DNA of 64,000 nucleotides, from the NCBI GenBank assembly GCA_016699405.1, contig CP064972.1, positions 434,001-498,000 of the forward strand. Direction: 5' to 3'. Of this stretch, positions 16,770-26,061 are shown in pieces. The stretch comes from Holophagales bacterium (GTDB lineage: Bacteria > Acidobacteriota > Thermoanaerobaculia > Multivoradales > JAGPDF01). Positions within the stretch are counted from its first letter, which is position 1. The number at the start of each line of letters is the position of its first letter. Under the pieces are notes generated by a model, which was not told the DNA's origin, did not search any database, and worked only from the letters and a program-made list of their open reading frames with translations. The position numbers and the translations under genes are program-made.

Positions 16770-18857
16770 TCAGCGCTTGCCGGTCTCGAGCTCCTTGGCG
16801 AGGTGGGCTGCGGGGTAGACCTTCCGCAGGGTCTCGAGGATGGCGCGGGCGTCGACGCAGATGGCGCGCGCTTCCTTGTCGGTGTAGACGAAGCGGTTCG
16901 GGATGTTCTGCAGGTTGCCGTCGAAGACGATGCCGACGAACTCGCCGTTGCGGTTGACGACCGGGCTCCCCGAGTTGCCGCCGATGATGTCGTGGGTGGT
17001 GACGAAGTCGGCGGGAGTGTTCGGGTCGATCTTGTCCTTTGCCTTGACCAGCGCCGGCGGCAGGTCGAACGGCTCCTTGCCGCCGTACTTGGCCGAGCGC
17101 TCGAAGTAGCCGCCCAGCTTCGTCGCCCACGGCAGCGCCACGCCGTTGTCCTCGTAGCCCTTGACCGGCGCGTACGAGATGCGGAGCGAGAAGGTGGCGT
17201 CCGGGTAGACGTCGCGGCCGTTGACGGCGAAGAAGGTCTCGGCGATCTTGGCGCCGGCCAGGCGCGTCACCCCGTCGATCTCGCGGTCGGTGCGGTCCCG
17301 CGCCTCGCGCCAGAGCGGCTCAAACTGCTGCATCAGCTCGATCATCGGGTCGTGCGCGGCGGCGATCGCCGCGGCACCGCCCTCGGCGAGCTTCTGGCGC
17401 ACCGCGAGGTCGCCGAGCCGAGTGCCGGCCACCGCCTTCTGCGCGACCTCCTCCGGCGTCGAGTCGCCGATCACCTTGCGGATCACCGGGTGGACCGGGC
17501 CGAGTTGGGTGGCCAGCAGGCGCAGCGCGTAGCCGAGGCGATAGGCCTCGAAATCGGGGTAGATCGGCGCCGTCGAAGCGAGGCGCTGGTAGACCTGCGG
17601 CAGCGCCGTGTCGCGGTACTCGCGCAGCCGCTCGCCGCTCGGCTTGCCCTTCTCCTCCGCCAGGCGGATCAGGGTCCGTGCATAGCCGCCGAGCGCGCTC
17701 GCGCTCGACAGGCCGCGGTCGAGCAGCATCGTGCGGGCGAACTGGCTGCGGTCCTTGGCGAGCGCCGCGTCGATCTCCTTCCACGGATCGCCGATGCGGG
17801 CGGCGAGCGCCGGATCCTTGGCGACGGCGTCGCGCAGCGACTTCTCTTCGGCCGCCTTCTTGGCCATCACCGCCGGGTCGAGCAGGCCCGAGAGGAAGCC
17901 CGAGGTCGCCTTGATCGAGTTCTCCACGCCGTCGAGCGCCTCGCGTGCCAGGCGGTCCTGTTCGACGCCCCGCATGCCGTACTCGTAGAGACGTGCCCGG
18001 CTGTAGTCGAGCCAGGAGAGCGTCAGCGGGTAGACGACGTCGCGCAGGTATTCGAGCTGCGCCATCGTCTGCAAGCGCCCGGTCGAGCCGGGGTTGCCGA
18101 CCAGGAAGGTGACGTCGCCCTCCTTCACCCCGGTCGCGCTCCACTTGAGGAAGTGCTGCGGGTGGTACGGCTTGCCGTCGACGTAGACGCGGAAGAGGCT
18201 GAAGTCCATCGAGTAGCGCGGGTACTCGAAGTTGTCGTTGTCGCCGCCGAACTGCGCAAGCTGCGCCTCCGGCGCGAAGGCCAGGCGCACGTCGGTGAAC
18301 TTGCGGAATTGGTAGAGGTCGTACTCGCCGCCCTGGTAGAGCGTGACCATGTCGCAGCGCAGCTTGGTGCGCTCCGAGCACTCCTTCTCGAGCTCGGCCA
18401 TCACCGCGCGCCGTGCCGCGGCCGCCGCCCCGGGATCGAGTCCCGGCTTCTCGACTGCGCGCACCTTGTCGGTGACCCGCTCGATCCCCTCGAGCACGTT
18501 GATTTCGAGCGCCGGACAGGTGATCTCCTGCTCCGGCGTCGCGGCGACGAAGCCGTCGCGCATGATGTTGCGCTCGGCCGTCGAGAGGTCGCCGATGCAG
18601 CCGGCGCCGACGTGGTGGTTGGTGATCACCAGGCCGTCGGCCGAAACGAACGAAGCGCTGCCGCCGCCACCGTGCCGCACCGAGGCGAGGCGGAGATGAT
18701 CGAGCAGCTCCTGGCTCGGGCGAAAGCCGTACGCCTTCTCGAAACGCTCGAAGGGGAAGCCGTTGAAGGTCCACATGCCCTCGTCGCCTCGTACCGGCCC
18801 CGCGAGGGCCGGCAAGACGAGCAGGGCGGCGAGCGTGAACGTGCGCGTCGACCGCAT
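16770..18857 (-). CDS. S46 family dipeptidyl-peptidase, DPP7-like
   Basis: Secreted serine exopeptidase of 695 residues with a signal peptide (cleavage near residue 24). The trypsin-like double beta-barrel has catalytic His at TNHHVG (81/82) and Ser629 in GGNSGSPVVN. The family has a helical lid between these. Eighteen residues after the Ser is Gly647, the position that is Gly in DPP7 and Arg in DPP11. This predicts release of dipeptides with hydrophobic or broad P1 specificity rather than Asp/Glu. It probably acts in the periplasm in peptide nutrition. It is followed upstream on the same strand by the MFS/ABC operon, 94 bp away. Confidence 0.93.
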   Translation of the reverse strand: MRSTRTFTLAALLVLPALAGPVRGDEGMWTFNGFPFERFEKAYGFRPSQELLDHLRLASVRHGGGGSASFVSADGLVITNHHVGAGCIGDLSTAERNIMRDGFVAATPEQEITCPALEINVLEGIERVTDKVRAVEKPGLDPGAAAAARRAVMAELEKECSERTKLRCDMVTLYQGGEYDLYQFRKFTDVRLAFAPEAQLAQFGGDNDNFEYPRYSMDFSLFRVYVDGKPYHPQHFLKWSATGVKEGDVTFLVGNPGSTGRLQTMAQLEYLRDVVYPLTLSWLDYSRARLYEYGMRGVEQDRLAREALDGVENSIKATSGFLSGLLDPAVMAKKAAEEKSLRDAVAKDPALAARIGDPWKEIDAALAKDRSQFARTMLLDRGLSSASALGGYARTLIRLAEEKGKPSGERLREYRDTALPQVYQRLASTAPIYPDFEAYRLGYALRLLATQLGPVHPVIRKVIGDSTPEEVAQKAVAGTRLGDLAVRQKLAEGGAAAIAAAHDPMIELMQQFEPLWREARDRTDREIDGVTRLAGAKIAETFFAVNGRDVYPDATFSLRISYAPVKGYEDNGVALPWATKLGGYFERSAKYGGKEPFDLPPALVKAKDKIDPNTPADFVTTHDIIGGNSGSPVVNRNGEFVGIVFDGNLQNIPNRFVYTDKEARAICVDARAILETLRKVYPAAHLAKELETGKR

Positions 18858-18926
18858 GGGGAATCTCCTCGTGAAGGAAAGCGAAGGGGAACAGCCCGCG
18901 ACCGGGCTGCCCGGACCGTGGAACCG

Positions 18927-18946
18927 CCCGGCGAACGCTCGCCGGG
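18927..18946. terminator. Hairpin after the ABC/MFS operon
   Basis: CCCGGCGA (18927-18934) pairs perfectly with TCGCCGGG (18939-18946) across ACGC. It lies 6 bp beyond the MFS stop in the transcription direction. No T-tract, so termination is inferred from position only. Confidence 0.4.
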
Positions 18947-18951
18947 GGCGA

Positions 18952-20214
18952 TCAGGAAGGAGCTTCAGGGCTCACCTCGGGCACCGGGACGACCACCGGC
19001 TCCGGCTGGCGCGAGATCCGCACGGCGAACACCCAGAGCCCCGCGGAAAGCAGCGCCGAGATCCAGAACGGCGCCGACGGCGCGAGATGCTCGAACGCCG
19101 CGCCGGCCCACATCGGGCCGACCATCCGGGCGATCCCGCCGAAGGCCTGCTGCACGCCCATCGTCTGGCCGACCTCCTCGCGGTCGGCGACCCGCGAGAC
19201 GAGCGAGGTGGTCGACGGGAAGAGCAGCGCGGTGCCGACGGGGATCAACACCACCACCACGCCGAAGAGCGGAATGCTCGGTGCGAGCGGCATCAACGCG
19301 AAGCCGAGGGCGAGCGAGAGGATCCCGAGCTGCAAGACCCGCGGCTCGCCGAAGCGCGCCACCGCCGGACCGAGCACGAGGCTCCGCATCACCAGGGAGA
19401 CGGCGCCGACGAAGGTGTAGAAGTAGCCGATCGACTTCTCGGTGACGCCGAAGCGGTGCTGCAGGTAGAGCGCCAGCACGGCGTTCATCGCCATGAACGC
19501 CATCATGCCGAGGGCATAGATCCAGATGAGGGAGGGCGCCGGCCGCCCCGGATGGGCGAGCACCGCGCTCATCATCCGGCGGATCGAGCGCTTCGCCGGC
19601 GCTTCTCCCTTGCCCACCGAGCGCTCCGGCTCGGGCAGGTAGAAGAAGCCGAAGGTGACGTTGGCGACACAGAGCCCCGCCGCCACCAGCCCCGGCGCCG
19701 CCGGGCCGAGCGTCGCGGCGAGCGAGCCGATCGCCGGGCCGATCATCACGCCGGCCGACGTCGCCGCGGTGATCCAGCCGAGCGCCTTGGCACGCTCCTC
19801 GGGCGCCACCGAATCGCTGACGTAGGCCTGCACCACCCCCGTCGTCCCGGTGCCGGCCCCCTGCACCAGGCGCGAGACGAAGAGCACGGCGAGCAGGACG
19901 CTCGGCGACAACGCGTCGGTCGCCCGCTCGGCGCAGGCGAGCGCGAAGAGCAGGTAGGCGAGCGTCGAGACGGCGAGGCCACCGAGGATCGTCGGCCGTC
20001 GCCCGATGCGGTCCGAGAGGCGGCCCCAGAGCGGTGCGGTCGAGAGCTGCGCGACGGCGAACGCCGAGACCATCAGCCCCACGACCACCGCGTCGGCACC
20101 GAGCCGCGTCGCGTAGAACGGCAGGAGCGGCAGGACCATCAGGAAGCCGAGCATGTCCACGAAGCAGGTGGCCATGAGGAACGACAGGCGCCCGAGCGCC
20201 GAACCCTGATTCAT
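18952..20214 (-). CDS. MFS transporter (drug-efflux-like)
   Basis: Major facilitator of 420 residues with about 12 TM helices. Motif A GRLSDRIGRRP follows TM2 and a second, degenerate copy follows in the C-half, as in TetA-like DHA1 exporters. The start MNQGSALG overlaps the permease stop by 4 bp (ATGA), so it is translated as the last gene of the binding-protein ABC operon. Such a pairing suggests export of a metabolite, siderophore or drug related to the imported ligand. The ligand itself is unknown. Confidence 0.85.
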   Translation of the reverse strand: MNQGSALGRLSFLMATCFVDMLGFLMVLPLLPFYATRLGADAVVVGLMVSAFAVAQLSTAPLWGRLSDRIGRRPTILGGLAVSTLAYLLFALACAERATDALSPSVLLAVLFVSRLVQGAGTGTTGVVQAYVSDSVAPEERAKALGWITAATSAGVMIGPAIGSLAATLGPAAPGLVAAGLCVANVTFGFFYLPEPERSVGKGEAPAKRSIRRMMSAVLAHPGRPAPSLIWIYALGMMAFMAMNAVLALYLQHRFGVTEKSIGYFYTFVGAVSLVMRSLVLGPAVARFGEPRVLQLGILSLALGFALMPLAPSIPLFGVVVVLIPVGTALLFPSTTSLVSRVADREEVGQTMGVQQAFGGIARMVGPMWAGAAFEHLAPSAPFWISALLSAGLWVFAVRISRQPEPVVVPVPEVSPEAPS

Positions 20215-21879
20215 CCGCCGCTCCCCTGCTCCTGCCCGAAGAGCAGGAAGGCCACCGCCGAGGCGGCGGCGAGCAGCACGCCGTAAGCGGCCGCGACACC
20301 GGTCTCCTGCAGGCGCAATGCCGAGAGGATCTCGATCGAGATCGGTCGTGTCTCGTAGCCGTAGAGAACGATCGACAGGACGAAGTCGCCGAGCGCGGCG
20401 AGCAGGGCGAGGCTCGCTCCGGCGGCCAGCGCCGGAGCGATCGCCGGCAGGGTGACGCGGCGGAAGATCCTCGCCGGCGAGGCGCCGAGCGAGGAGGCCG
20501 CCTCGGCGAGCGACGGATCGAGGCGCCGAAGCCCCGTGAGCGCCGCACCACCGGTGACCGGCAGGGCCCGCACGAGGTAGGCGAGCGGCAGGATCCACGG
20601 CGTGCCGATGAGGAGGAAACGAAGCGTCAGGGGCGAGTTGACGCTGAAGGTCGTGGCCAGGGCGAAGGCGAACGCCGTTCCGGGTACCGCCCAGGGGAGC
20701 GCCATCAGCCACTCGAGCACGGAGCCGAGCCGCCCCCGTCGCATCACCGCCACCTGCGCCACGGCGAGCCCGAGAGCGAGCGCCCCGGCGGTCGCCACGG
20801 CAGCCATCCAGAGCGAGTTGACGACCGGCCGCAGGCGCTCCGCTGACGAGACGAGCGCCGCGTAGTTGCCGATGGCGAACACCGGCGGAAAGGCCTCGGT
20901 CGTCCAGCTCCCCGGCGGCACGAAGGAAAGCAACAGCAGCGTCGCATGCGGCGCGAGCAGCAGCAGGGCGAGCGCCCAGCCGCCGACGGCCGCGGCCACG
21001 CGCACGGCACGACGCGGCGAACGGCGTGGAGCCGGCGGCGTCCCGTGCTGACCGACCGGTCGGTCGCGCCGCCGGTCGAGACGGCGAGCCACCCAGAGCC
21101 CGCCGAGCGCCGCGGCGACGAGCAGCGCGGTCTCCCCCTCGGCGTGCTCGAGGTCGCCGTTCTGCTTGGAGGAGAGGATCTGAGTCGTCATCACGCGGAA
21201 CGAGCCCCCGAACAGATACGGCGCCGAAAACGAGCCGAGCGAGGTCATGAAGACCAGGACGGCGGCGCCGGCCAGGGCCGGACCGAGCGCTGGAAGGGTG
21301 ATACGCACCAGCGTGCGAAACCTCCCGGCTCCGAGCACGGCGGCCGCTTCGGCGAGCGACGGATCCTCCCGCAGCAGGGCGGCGCGGGTGAACAGGTAGA
21401 AGTAGACGTACATCGAGTAGGCGTGGACGAGGAGGATCGCCCCCGGCCCGGTGAGGCGCCAGGGCGCCCCCGCCAGCCCGAGGAGCCCCTGCACCGCCCG
21501 CGCCGCGAGGCCGCTCTCGCCGTAGAGGTAGAGGAAGGCGATCACCCCGACGAGCGGCGGCAACGCGACCGGCAGCGCCACGAGCGCGGCGAGCGCCCGC
21601 CGCCCGGGGAACTCGTGACGCGTGAAGAGGAAGGCGAGCGGCACGCCGAGCGCCGCCGAGAGCGCCACCGAGGCCAGCGAGATCCAGAGACTGCGGCCGA
21701 GCGCGGCGAGCTCGTCGGGGCGCGCCAGCACCTCGCCGAGGCGGGCCAAGGAAGCCGAGCACCCCTCCCGGCGACGGCCCCGCGAGCGCCGCGGCAAAGG
21801 TCACCGCCAGCGGATAGCCGACCAGCCAGGCGAGCAGAACCGCGAGCCCGGCGCCGACGAGCAGGGCGCGACGGCTCAT
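20211..21879 (-). pseudogene. Two-domain ABC permease, apparent one-base frameshift
   Basis: Fused permease of the FbpB/ThiP type with two six-helix halves, each with an EAA-like loop (EAAAVLGAGRFRTLVRITLP; EAASSLGASPARIFRRVTLP). The natural start ATG 21879 (MSRRALLVGAGLAVLLAW) overlaps the ATPase stop, but the next ~45 residues are in a different frame from the rest. The span is 1669 nt, one more than a multiple of three. Removing one G of the run at 21743-21745 gives a continuous ...GFLGRLGEVLARPDEL... protein of 555 residues. This is either a sequencing/assembly error or a recent inactivation. Neighbouring genes are intact, which favours the former. Confidence 0.85.
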
Positions 21880-22961
21880 CGCTCGTCTCGCGCGAAGAGG
21901 CGCGGCGCCGCCGCTTCGGCGGCGAAGGCGACCCCGACCCGGTCGCCCTCGGCAGCGGCGCGGGCGCCCATCAGCGCTTCCACCTCGCCACCCTGGTCGA
22001 GGGCGACGGTGTAGAAGGTCCCGAGGCCGGCGAAGCGGCGATCGATCACCCGGCCGGGAAGGGTCGACGGTGAGCCTTCCGGACGGAGCTGCAGCCCTTC
22101 GGGCCGCACCACGACGTCGACCGTCGCGCCGGGCAGCAGCGGCTCGAGCGCCGCGCCGCCGATCTCGATCTCGCCGGCGAGCGGGCCGGCGAGCCGCACC
22201 CAGCAGTGGCTCCCCTCGACCGCCACGACCTCGCCGGTGAGGCGGCTCGAGCGCCCGACGAAGGTGGCGACGAAGCGGGTCGCCGGCTCGCGGTAGAGCT
22301 CCTCGGGGCGGCCGACCTGGTCGAGGCGCCCGGTGTGCAGCACCGCGACGCGATCGCCGAGATCGAACGCCTCTTCCTGTTCGTGGGTGACCAGCACGGT
22401 GGTGATCCCCACCTGGCGGATGGTGCGCTTGAGCTGACGCCGCGTCCGCTCGCGCAGCGCCGGGTCGAGGTTCGAGAGCGGCTCGTCGAGCAGCAGCAGG
22501 CGCGGCTCCGGGGCGAGGGCGCGGGCGAGCGCCACCCGCTGTTGCTGGCCGCCCGAGAGCTCGCCGATGCGTCGCCCCTCGTAGCCGGAGAGGCCGACGA
22601 GCGCGAGCGCCTCGCGCACCCGCTCGGCGAGGTCGGCGCGCGAGAGGCCGCGCGTCTCGAGCCCGAAGGAGACGTTGCCGGCGACCGACAGGTGCGGAAA
22701 GAGGGCGTAGTGCTGGAAGACCATGCCGACGCTGCGCTTGGCCGGCGGCAGGCGGGAGACGTCGTCGCCATCGAAGGCGATGGTGCCGGTGTCGGCGCGA
22801 TCGAAGCCGGCGAGCAGGCGCAGGAGCGTCGTCTTGCCGCTCCCCGACGGACCGAGGAGGGCGAGGATCTCGCCCCGGGCGACCGAGAGCGAGATGTCGC
22901 GCAGCACCTCGACGCCGCCGAAACGCTTCTCGAGGCCGGAGATCTCGACGGCGACGCTCAT
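21876..22961 (-). CDS. ABC transporter ATPase (ferric-ion/POT type)
   Basis: ATPase of 361 residues. It has Walker A GPSGSGKTT, Q-loop FQHYALFP, signature LSGGQQQRV, Walker B LLLLDEPLSNLD and H-loop VTHEQEE, then a C-terminal TOBE/OB domain of ~120 residues, the architecture of FbpC/PotA/PhnT-like importers. The start MSVAVEISGLEKRFGG at 22961 overlaps the binding-protein stop by 4 bp and the stop overlaps the permease start by 4 bp. The frame is open further upstream but that part lies in the binding-protein gene. It powers the adjacent two-domain permease. Confidence 0.92.
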   Translation of the reverse strand: MSVAVEISGLEKRFGGVEVLRDISLSVARGEILALLGPSGSGKTTLLRLLAGFDRADTGTIAFDGDDVSRLPPAKRSVGMVFQHYALFPHLSVAGNVSFGLETRGLSRADLAERVREALALVGLSGYEGRRIGELSGGQQQRVALARALAPEPRLLLLDEPLSNLDPALRERTRRQLKRTIRQVGITTVLVTHEQEEAFDLGDRVAVLHTGRLDQVGRPEELYREPATRFVATFVGRSSRLTGEVVAVEGSHCWVRLAGPLAGEIEIGGAALEPLLPGATVDVVVRPEGLQLRPEGSPSTLPGRVIDRRFAGLGTFYTVALDQGGEVEALMGARAAAEGDRVGVAFAAEAAAPRLFARDER

Positions 22962-23989
22962 CGGTCGCCCCCGTGGCCGCGGACCGTGCGGTCCCAGGTC
23001 GCCATCCAGCCCTGGATCTCGCGCGCCACGAGCTTGCCGTCGACCTCGGCCGGTCGCATCTCGGCGAGCGCCTCGCGCGCCCAGGCCGGCAGCGCCTCGG
23101 GCGGCAGGTCGGTGCGCGCCGGAATGCGGAAGACCTGTTCGGCGGCGAGCCGCTGGGCCTCGAGGCCACCCACCCATTCGACGAAGCCGCGCGCCGCCTC
23201 GGCATGCGGCGCCCCGGCGACGAGGGCGATCGCGTCGTCGATCACCGGCGTGCCGGAGGAGGCGAAGCGGTAGCCGAACGGCGCACCGCGACGCCGCTCG
23301 AGCAGCGTGTCGGTGAGCTCCCAGATGGTCACCGCTCCCTCCTGGCGCAGGAGCTTCTCGTGCAACAGCGCGGGGTTGGCGACGTACTCCTTGGTCTGCG
23401 CATCGAGCCGGGCGAGCCAGGCGAAGCCGCGATCGGTCGAGCCGGTTTCCGCAAGCGAGCGGGCGAGCACCATGCCGAAGACGGTGCGCAGCACGCCGGA
23501 GGCCATCGGGTCGCGGATCAGCAGCCGCCCCTTCCACTGCGGGTCGAGCAGGGCGTCCCAGTCGGCCGGCGCCTCCGCCGCGGAGACCGCGGCCGAATTG
23601 AAGACGAGGACCGGCAGGGTACGGAAGACGCCGAAGTAGAGATCGCCGTCGCCGCGTGACGTCGCCGGGATCGCTCCCGCCCAGCTCGGGCGATACGGCG
23701 CCAGCAGGCCGTCGGCGGCGGCGCGGGCAAAGAGCGTCGCCGGCGCGCCGAACCAGACGTCGGCCTGCGGATTGGCGCGTTCGGAACGCAGCCGGTCGAC
23801 CACCTCCTGTGAACCCATGTCGAGCCAGCGCACGTCGACCTCCGGGTGCGCCTGCTCGTAGGTGCTCTCGAAGAGCTGGAGGAGATCGCGGCCGTGCGGC
23901 GAGTAGACGACGACGGGGGTCCGCGCGTCGTGGCAGGCGGCAGAGAGCGACAGGGCGAGAACGAGAAGGGAACGGTGGCGCGTCGTCAT
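22958..23989 (-). CDS. ABC substrate-binding lipoprotein (iron/2-AEP-like family)
   Basis: Periplasmic binding protein of 343 residues, first gene of the operon. The N-terminal hydrophobic segment ends in the lipobox LSAAC (Cys near residue 19), so it is lipid-anchored. VVVYSPHGRDLLQLFESTYEQ opens the mature domain, as in the FutA/SfuA/FbpA cluster of binding proteins that also includes phosphonate and thiamine binders. The Tyr residues that hold iron in FbpA cannot be confidently placed, so the ligand stays open. ATG 23989 was chosen as the last Met before the hydrophobic core; an ATG at 24010 is also possible. Confidence 0.85.
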   Translation of the reverse strand: MTTRHRSLLVLALSLSAACHDARTPVVVYSPHGRDLLQLFESTYEQAHPEVDVRWLDMGSQEVVDRLRSERANPQADVWFGAPATLFARAAADGLLAPYRPSWAGAIPATSRGDGDLYFGVFRTLPVLVFNSAAVSAAEAPADWDALLDPQWKGRLLIRDPMASGVLRTVFGMVLARSLAETGSTDRGFAWLARLDAQTKEYVANPALLHEKLLRQEGAVTIWELTDTLLERRRGAPFGYRFASSGTPVIDDAIALVAGAPHAEAARGFVEWVGGLEAQRLAAEQVFRIPARTDLPPEALPAWAREALAEMRPAEVDGKLVAREIQGWMATWDRTVRGHGGDR

Positions 23990-24075
23990 GGGGTGTGGAG
24001 CTCGCGGCATTGACCGACCATCCTGGCACGAACCGCCCGGCGGGTCCGTGGAATGCGCACGGCGAGCGCCCGACT

Positions 24076-24259
24076 CTAGCCCGGATTTCTCACCCCGTTC
24101 CATCGCGAGGCGGCGCAGATGGCTGTGGCTGCAAGGCGCCGCGACCGAGGCCGGCGCAGGCGTACTGGGCAGTACGTCGAGCCGGCCGACCGAGCGCAAC
24201 GCTGCAGACGCGGCCAGATGCGACGCCGCAGCAGGAGCGGGGTGAGAAATGCGGGCTAG
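24076..24259. repeat. 184-bp palindromic MITE-like element
   Basis: Terminal inverted repeats at 24076-24101 and 24234-24259 match at 24 of 26 positions (core GATTTCTCACCCCG). The inside carries further symmetry: CGTACT (24161-24166) and AGTACG (24171-24176) around GGGC, flanked by GCCGGC-type arms. It contains no coding sequence and lies in the gap between the binding-protein gene and the GYF protein. The shape is that of a non-autonomous mobile element or a structured intergenic repeat. Only this copy was noticed in the window. Confidence 0.6.
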
Positions 24260-24372
24260 CCCGAAGGCACTGCGATCCGGAGGCTCCCTTTCGGGCTCCC
24301 CGCGTCGGACTTGCGCCGACCCGACCCCTCAGGTACAGAATCGCCGGGTCGACTTCGAGGAGTGACGCTGCC

Positions 24373-24738
24373 GTGCCCTGGTACTACGAACGCAAAGGAC
24401 AGGCGATCGGGCCGTTCGACGACGCCGAGATGATCCGACTCGCCGACTCCGGAAGGATCGACGCGATCAGCCTGCTGAGCAACGACGGCGGTTCGACCTG
24501 GATGTCGGCCCGCGAGGCCGCGCCGCTCTTCGGCCTGGCGCCGGAGCGCATCCACTCCGGCGACGCGGGACCGATCGCCCGCTGCTCCCGCTGCGCCACC
24601 CCGCTGCCGCCCGACGACCCGATCCCGGTCGACGGCGAGCTGCTCTGCCCCCGCTGCCGCGCCCGCCAACCGGCCAAGCCCGCCGCACCGCCCAGCCTCT
24701 GGCAGCGCCTCCGCGCGCTCTTCGGCGGCTCGCGCTGA
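24373..24738 (+). CDS. GYF_2 domain protein with C-terminal zinc ribbon
   Basis: Small cytoplasmic protein of 121 residues. Residues 1-60 form a GYF_2 domain (WYYERKGQAIGPFDDAEMIRL). Residues about 76-98 carry two Cys-x2-Cys pairs (CSRC, CPRC) forming a zinc ribbon, followed by a basic tail. GYF_2 domains bind proline-rich peptides; the partner here is not evident. The GTG at 24373 starts directly at the domain and has GAGGAG about 10 nt upstream. The frame continues far upstream through the palindromic element, which I regard as non-coding. Confidence 0.75.
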   Translation: MPWYYERKGQAIGPFDDAEMIRLADSGRIDAISLLSNDGGSTWMSAREAAPLFGLAPERIHSGDAGPIARCSRCATPLPPDDPIPVDGELLCPRCRARQPAKPAAPPSLWQRLRALFGGSR

Positions 24739-25079
24739 GGGAATTCTGAGAAGCAATCCCTCTCTCGAAGCCTCGGGGGTCTAGGGAGCAAGCGCTTTTC
24801 GGACTCGCCGGACGGTCCCATCTTTCAGCTGACGGCGTCTACCCAATCTGGGCGCCACGGCCCCCCGCCAGGATCGAATCGGTATCCGGAAGGAACCCAG
24901 GACCGCGGTCCCGGCACATCAGCGAAGGACCACGGTTCCTGGATTGGGCTTTCGCGCGCGCATGGCCCATGGTCGCTCGCACGAGAAATGAAAAACGCAT
25001 CACGGCACATCTATACTCTCCGGGTTGAACGACGGCTCGCGGGAACGGGAATCGATCGACAACAAGGGGGGCGGATCGA
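24739..25079. other. Gene-free stretch before unknown membrane-anchored protein
   Basis: No ORF here looks coding and no strong hairpin was noticed. TATACT at 25012-25017 is a good -10 candidate for the gene at 25080, with only a weak -35 (TGAAAA, 24989-24994). A poly-G ribosome site precedes the ATG. Confidence 0.5.
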
Positions 25080-25904
25080 ATGGAAGTCATCAACATCCTG
25101 ATCGGAGCACTCGGCCTGATTGCGATGCTCGCGCTGTGGTGGATCGACAGGTCCCGACGGATTCAGGTGAAACGGATCACGACTCAGAAGGACCCCGACC
25201 TGACCAAGGTACTGGAGCTCTACGGTCGACTGTTTCCACCAGATCTTGGCAACTACACCATGGCGGACATGGAAGCACTCCTCGTCGACGAGTTCGGCAA
25301 GGAACAGCGCCGCCATGTTCCCGAGACCCATTTCGTCCTAGCCGGAAAGCTCCACGGCGATGTCGTGTCCTTCTTGTTCTGCCACTACTATCCGAATCGC
25401 CGCAAGGCGATCGTCAGTTACATGGGCAGCGACAAGGACGCGAAAGAGGCTCGCGGGCGCGCCGTCGATTCGTTGGTCCGACGCCTGGTCCGCCATCTTA
25501 CCGACCAATCGCCGCCGTGTACTCTCTTGCTCTTTGAATGCGATCGCCCGATTCCAGGCCTTGACCCGGCAGAGCAGCGCGAGCGGGAGGCACGCCCTTT
25601 TCTTTTCAAGCGAACAGCAAAGGACCTCGGATACCGCTCATTCCAGTTGCCGGTGGACTTCCATCAACCCAAGTTGAATCTCGAAACCCCCGAGTACGGA
25701 GCTCCCCTCGTGCTCGTGACCATCCTCATGGGAACGCCGATGACCGCAGCAATTGAGGATGAAGAGGCTCTCACCGCTGCGACTCTGGACTTCTTGCTCT
25801 TCGACGCTTACGGAGACTACTACTCACCCGACGACCCGCGGCACGAGGAGTACCAGGCCTACCTTCGCGAGCAACGAGCCCGCTACCTCGCCAGAGTCTC
25901 GTAG
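25080..25904 (+). CDS. Membrane-anchored protein of unknown function
   Basis: Protein of 274 residues. One N-terminal TM helix (about 4-22) is followed by a basic stop-transfer (WWIDRSRRIQVKR), so the body is cytoplasmic. The body alternates strands and helices (THFVLAGKLHGDVVSFLFCHYYPNRRKAIVSYM; PPCTLLLFECDRPIPG), which resembles an N-acyltransferase-like fold, though I cannot show an acetyl-CoA motif. The C-terminus is acidic and Tyr-rich (DAYGDYYSPDDPRHEEYQAY). Base composition is slightly less GC-rich than the neighbours, suggesting accessory DNA. ATG 25080 is preceded by a G-rich ribosome site. Function not recognised. Confidence 0.75.
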   Translation: MEVINILIGALGLIAMLALWWIDRSRRIQVKRITTQKDPDLTKVLELYGRLFPPDLGNYTMADMEALLVDEFGKEQRRHVPETHFVLAGKLHGDVVSFLFCHYYPNRRKAIVSYMGSDKDAKEARGRAVDSLVRRLVRHLTDQSPPCTLLLFECDRPIPGLDPAEQREREARPFLFKRTAKDLGYRSFQLPVDFHQPKLNLETPEYGAPLVLVTILMGTPMTAAIEDEEALTAATLDFLLFDAYGDYYSPDDPRHEEYQAYLREQRARYLARVS

Positions 25905-26061
25905 CCGTCCGACAACGCACAGCAACATCGGACAGGCTGCGACCACGACCGCGATTGGCAGCGATCAGCAGCTCGCTCGAGAGACGATCGCTCTCACCTG
26001 GCGGTTCGACGGTGACTTGGCGACCACGCGGGACAACTCGGCGCCATCCTTCTACCCGCCC

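Noticed and set aside
16803..19445. 880-residue open frame on the plus strand
   Set aside because: Antisense to the S46 peptidase and MFS genes, both of which have full motif sets. No domain, signal or ribosome site in the plus-strand frame.
18952..23205. A single 1417-residue protein ending in an MFS transporter
   Set aside because: The MFS start MNQGSALG overlaps the permease stop. The upstream part of the frame is out of phase with the ABC genes except for the true permease N-terminus, which explains the frameshift instead.
24076..24372. Coding extension of the GYF protein or binding protein through the palindromic element
   Set aside because: Frames are open in both directions but run through a perfectly symmetrical element and encode Arg-rich noise. 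Better starts with ribosome sites or signal peptides exist downstream.
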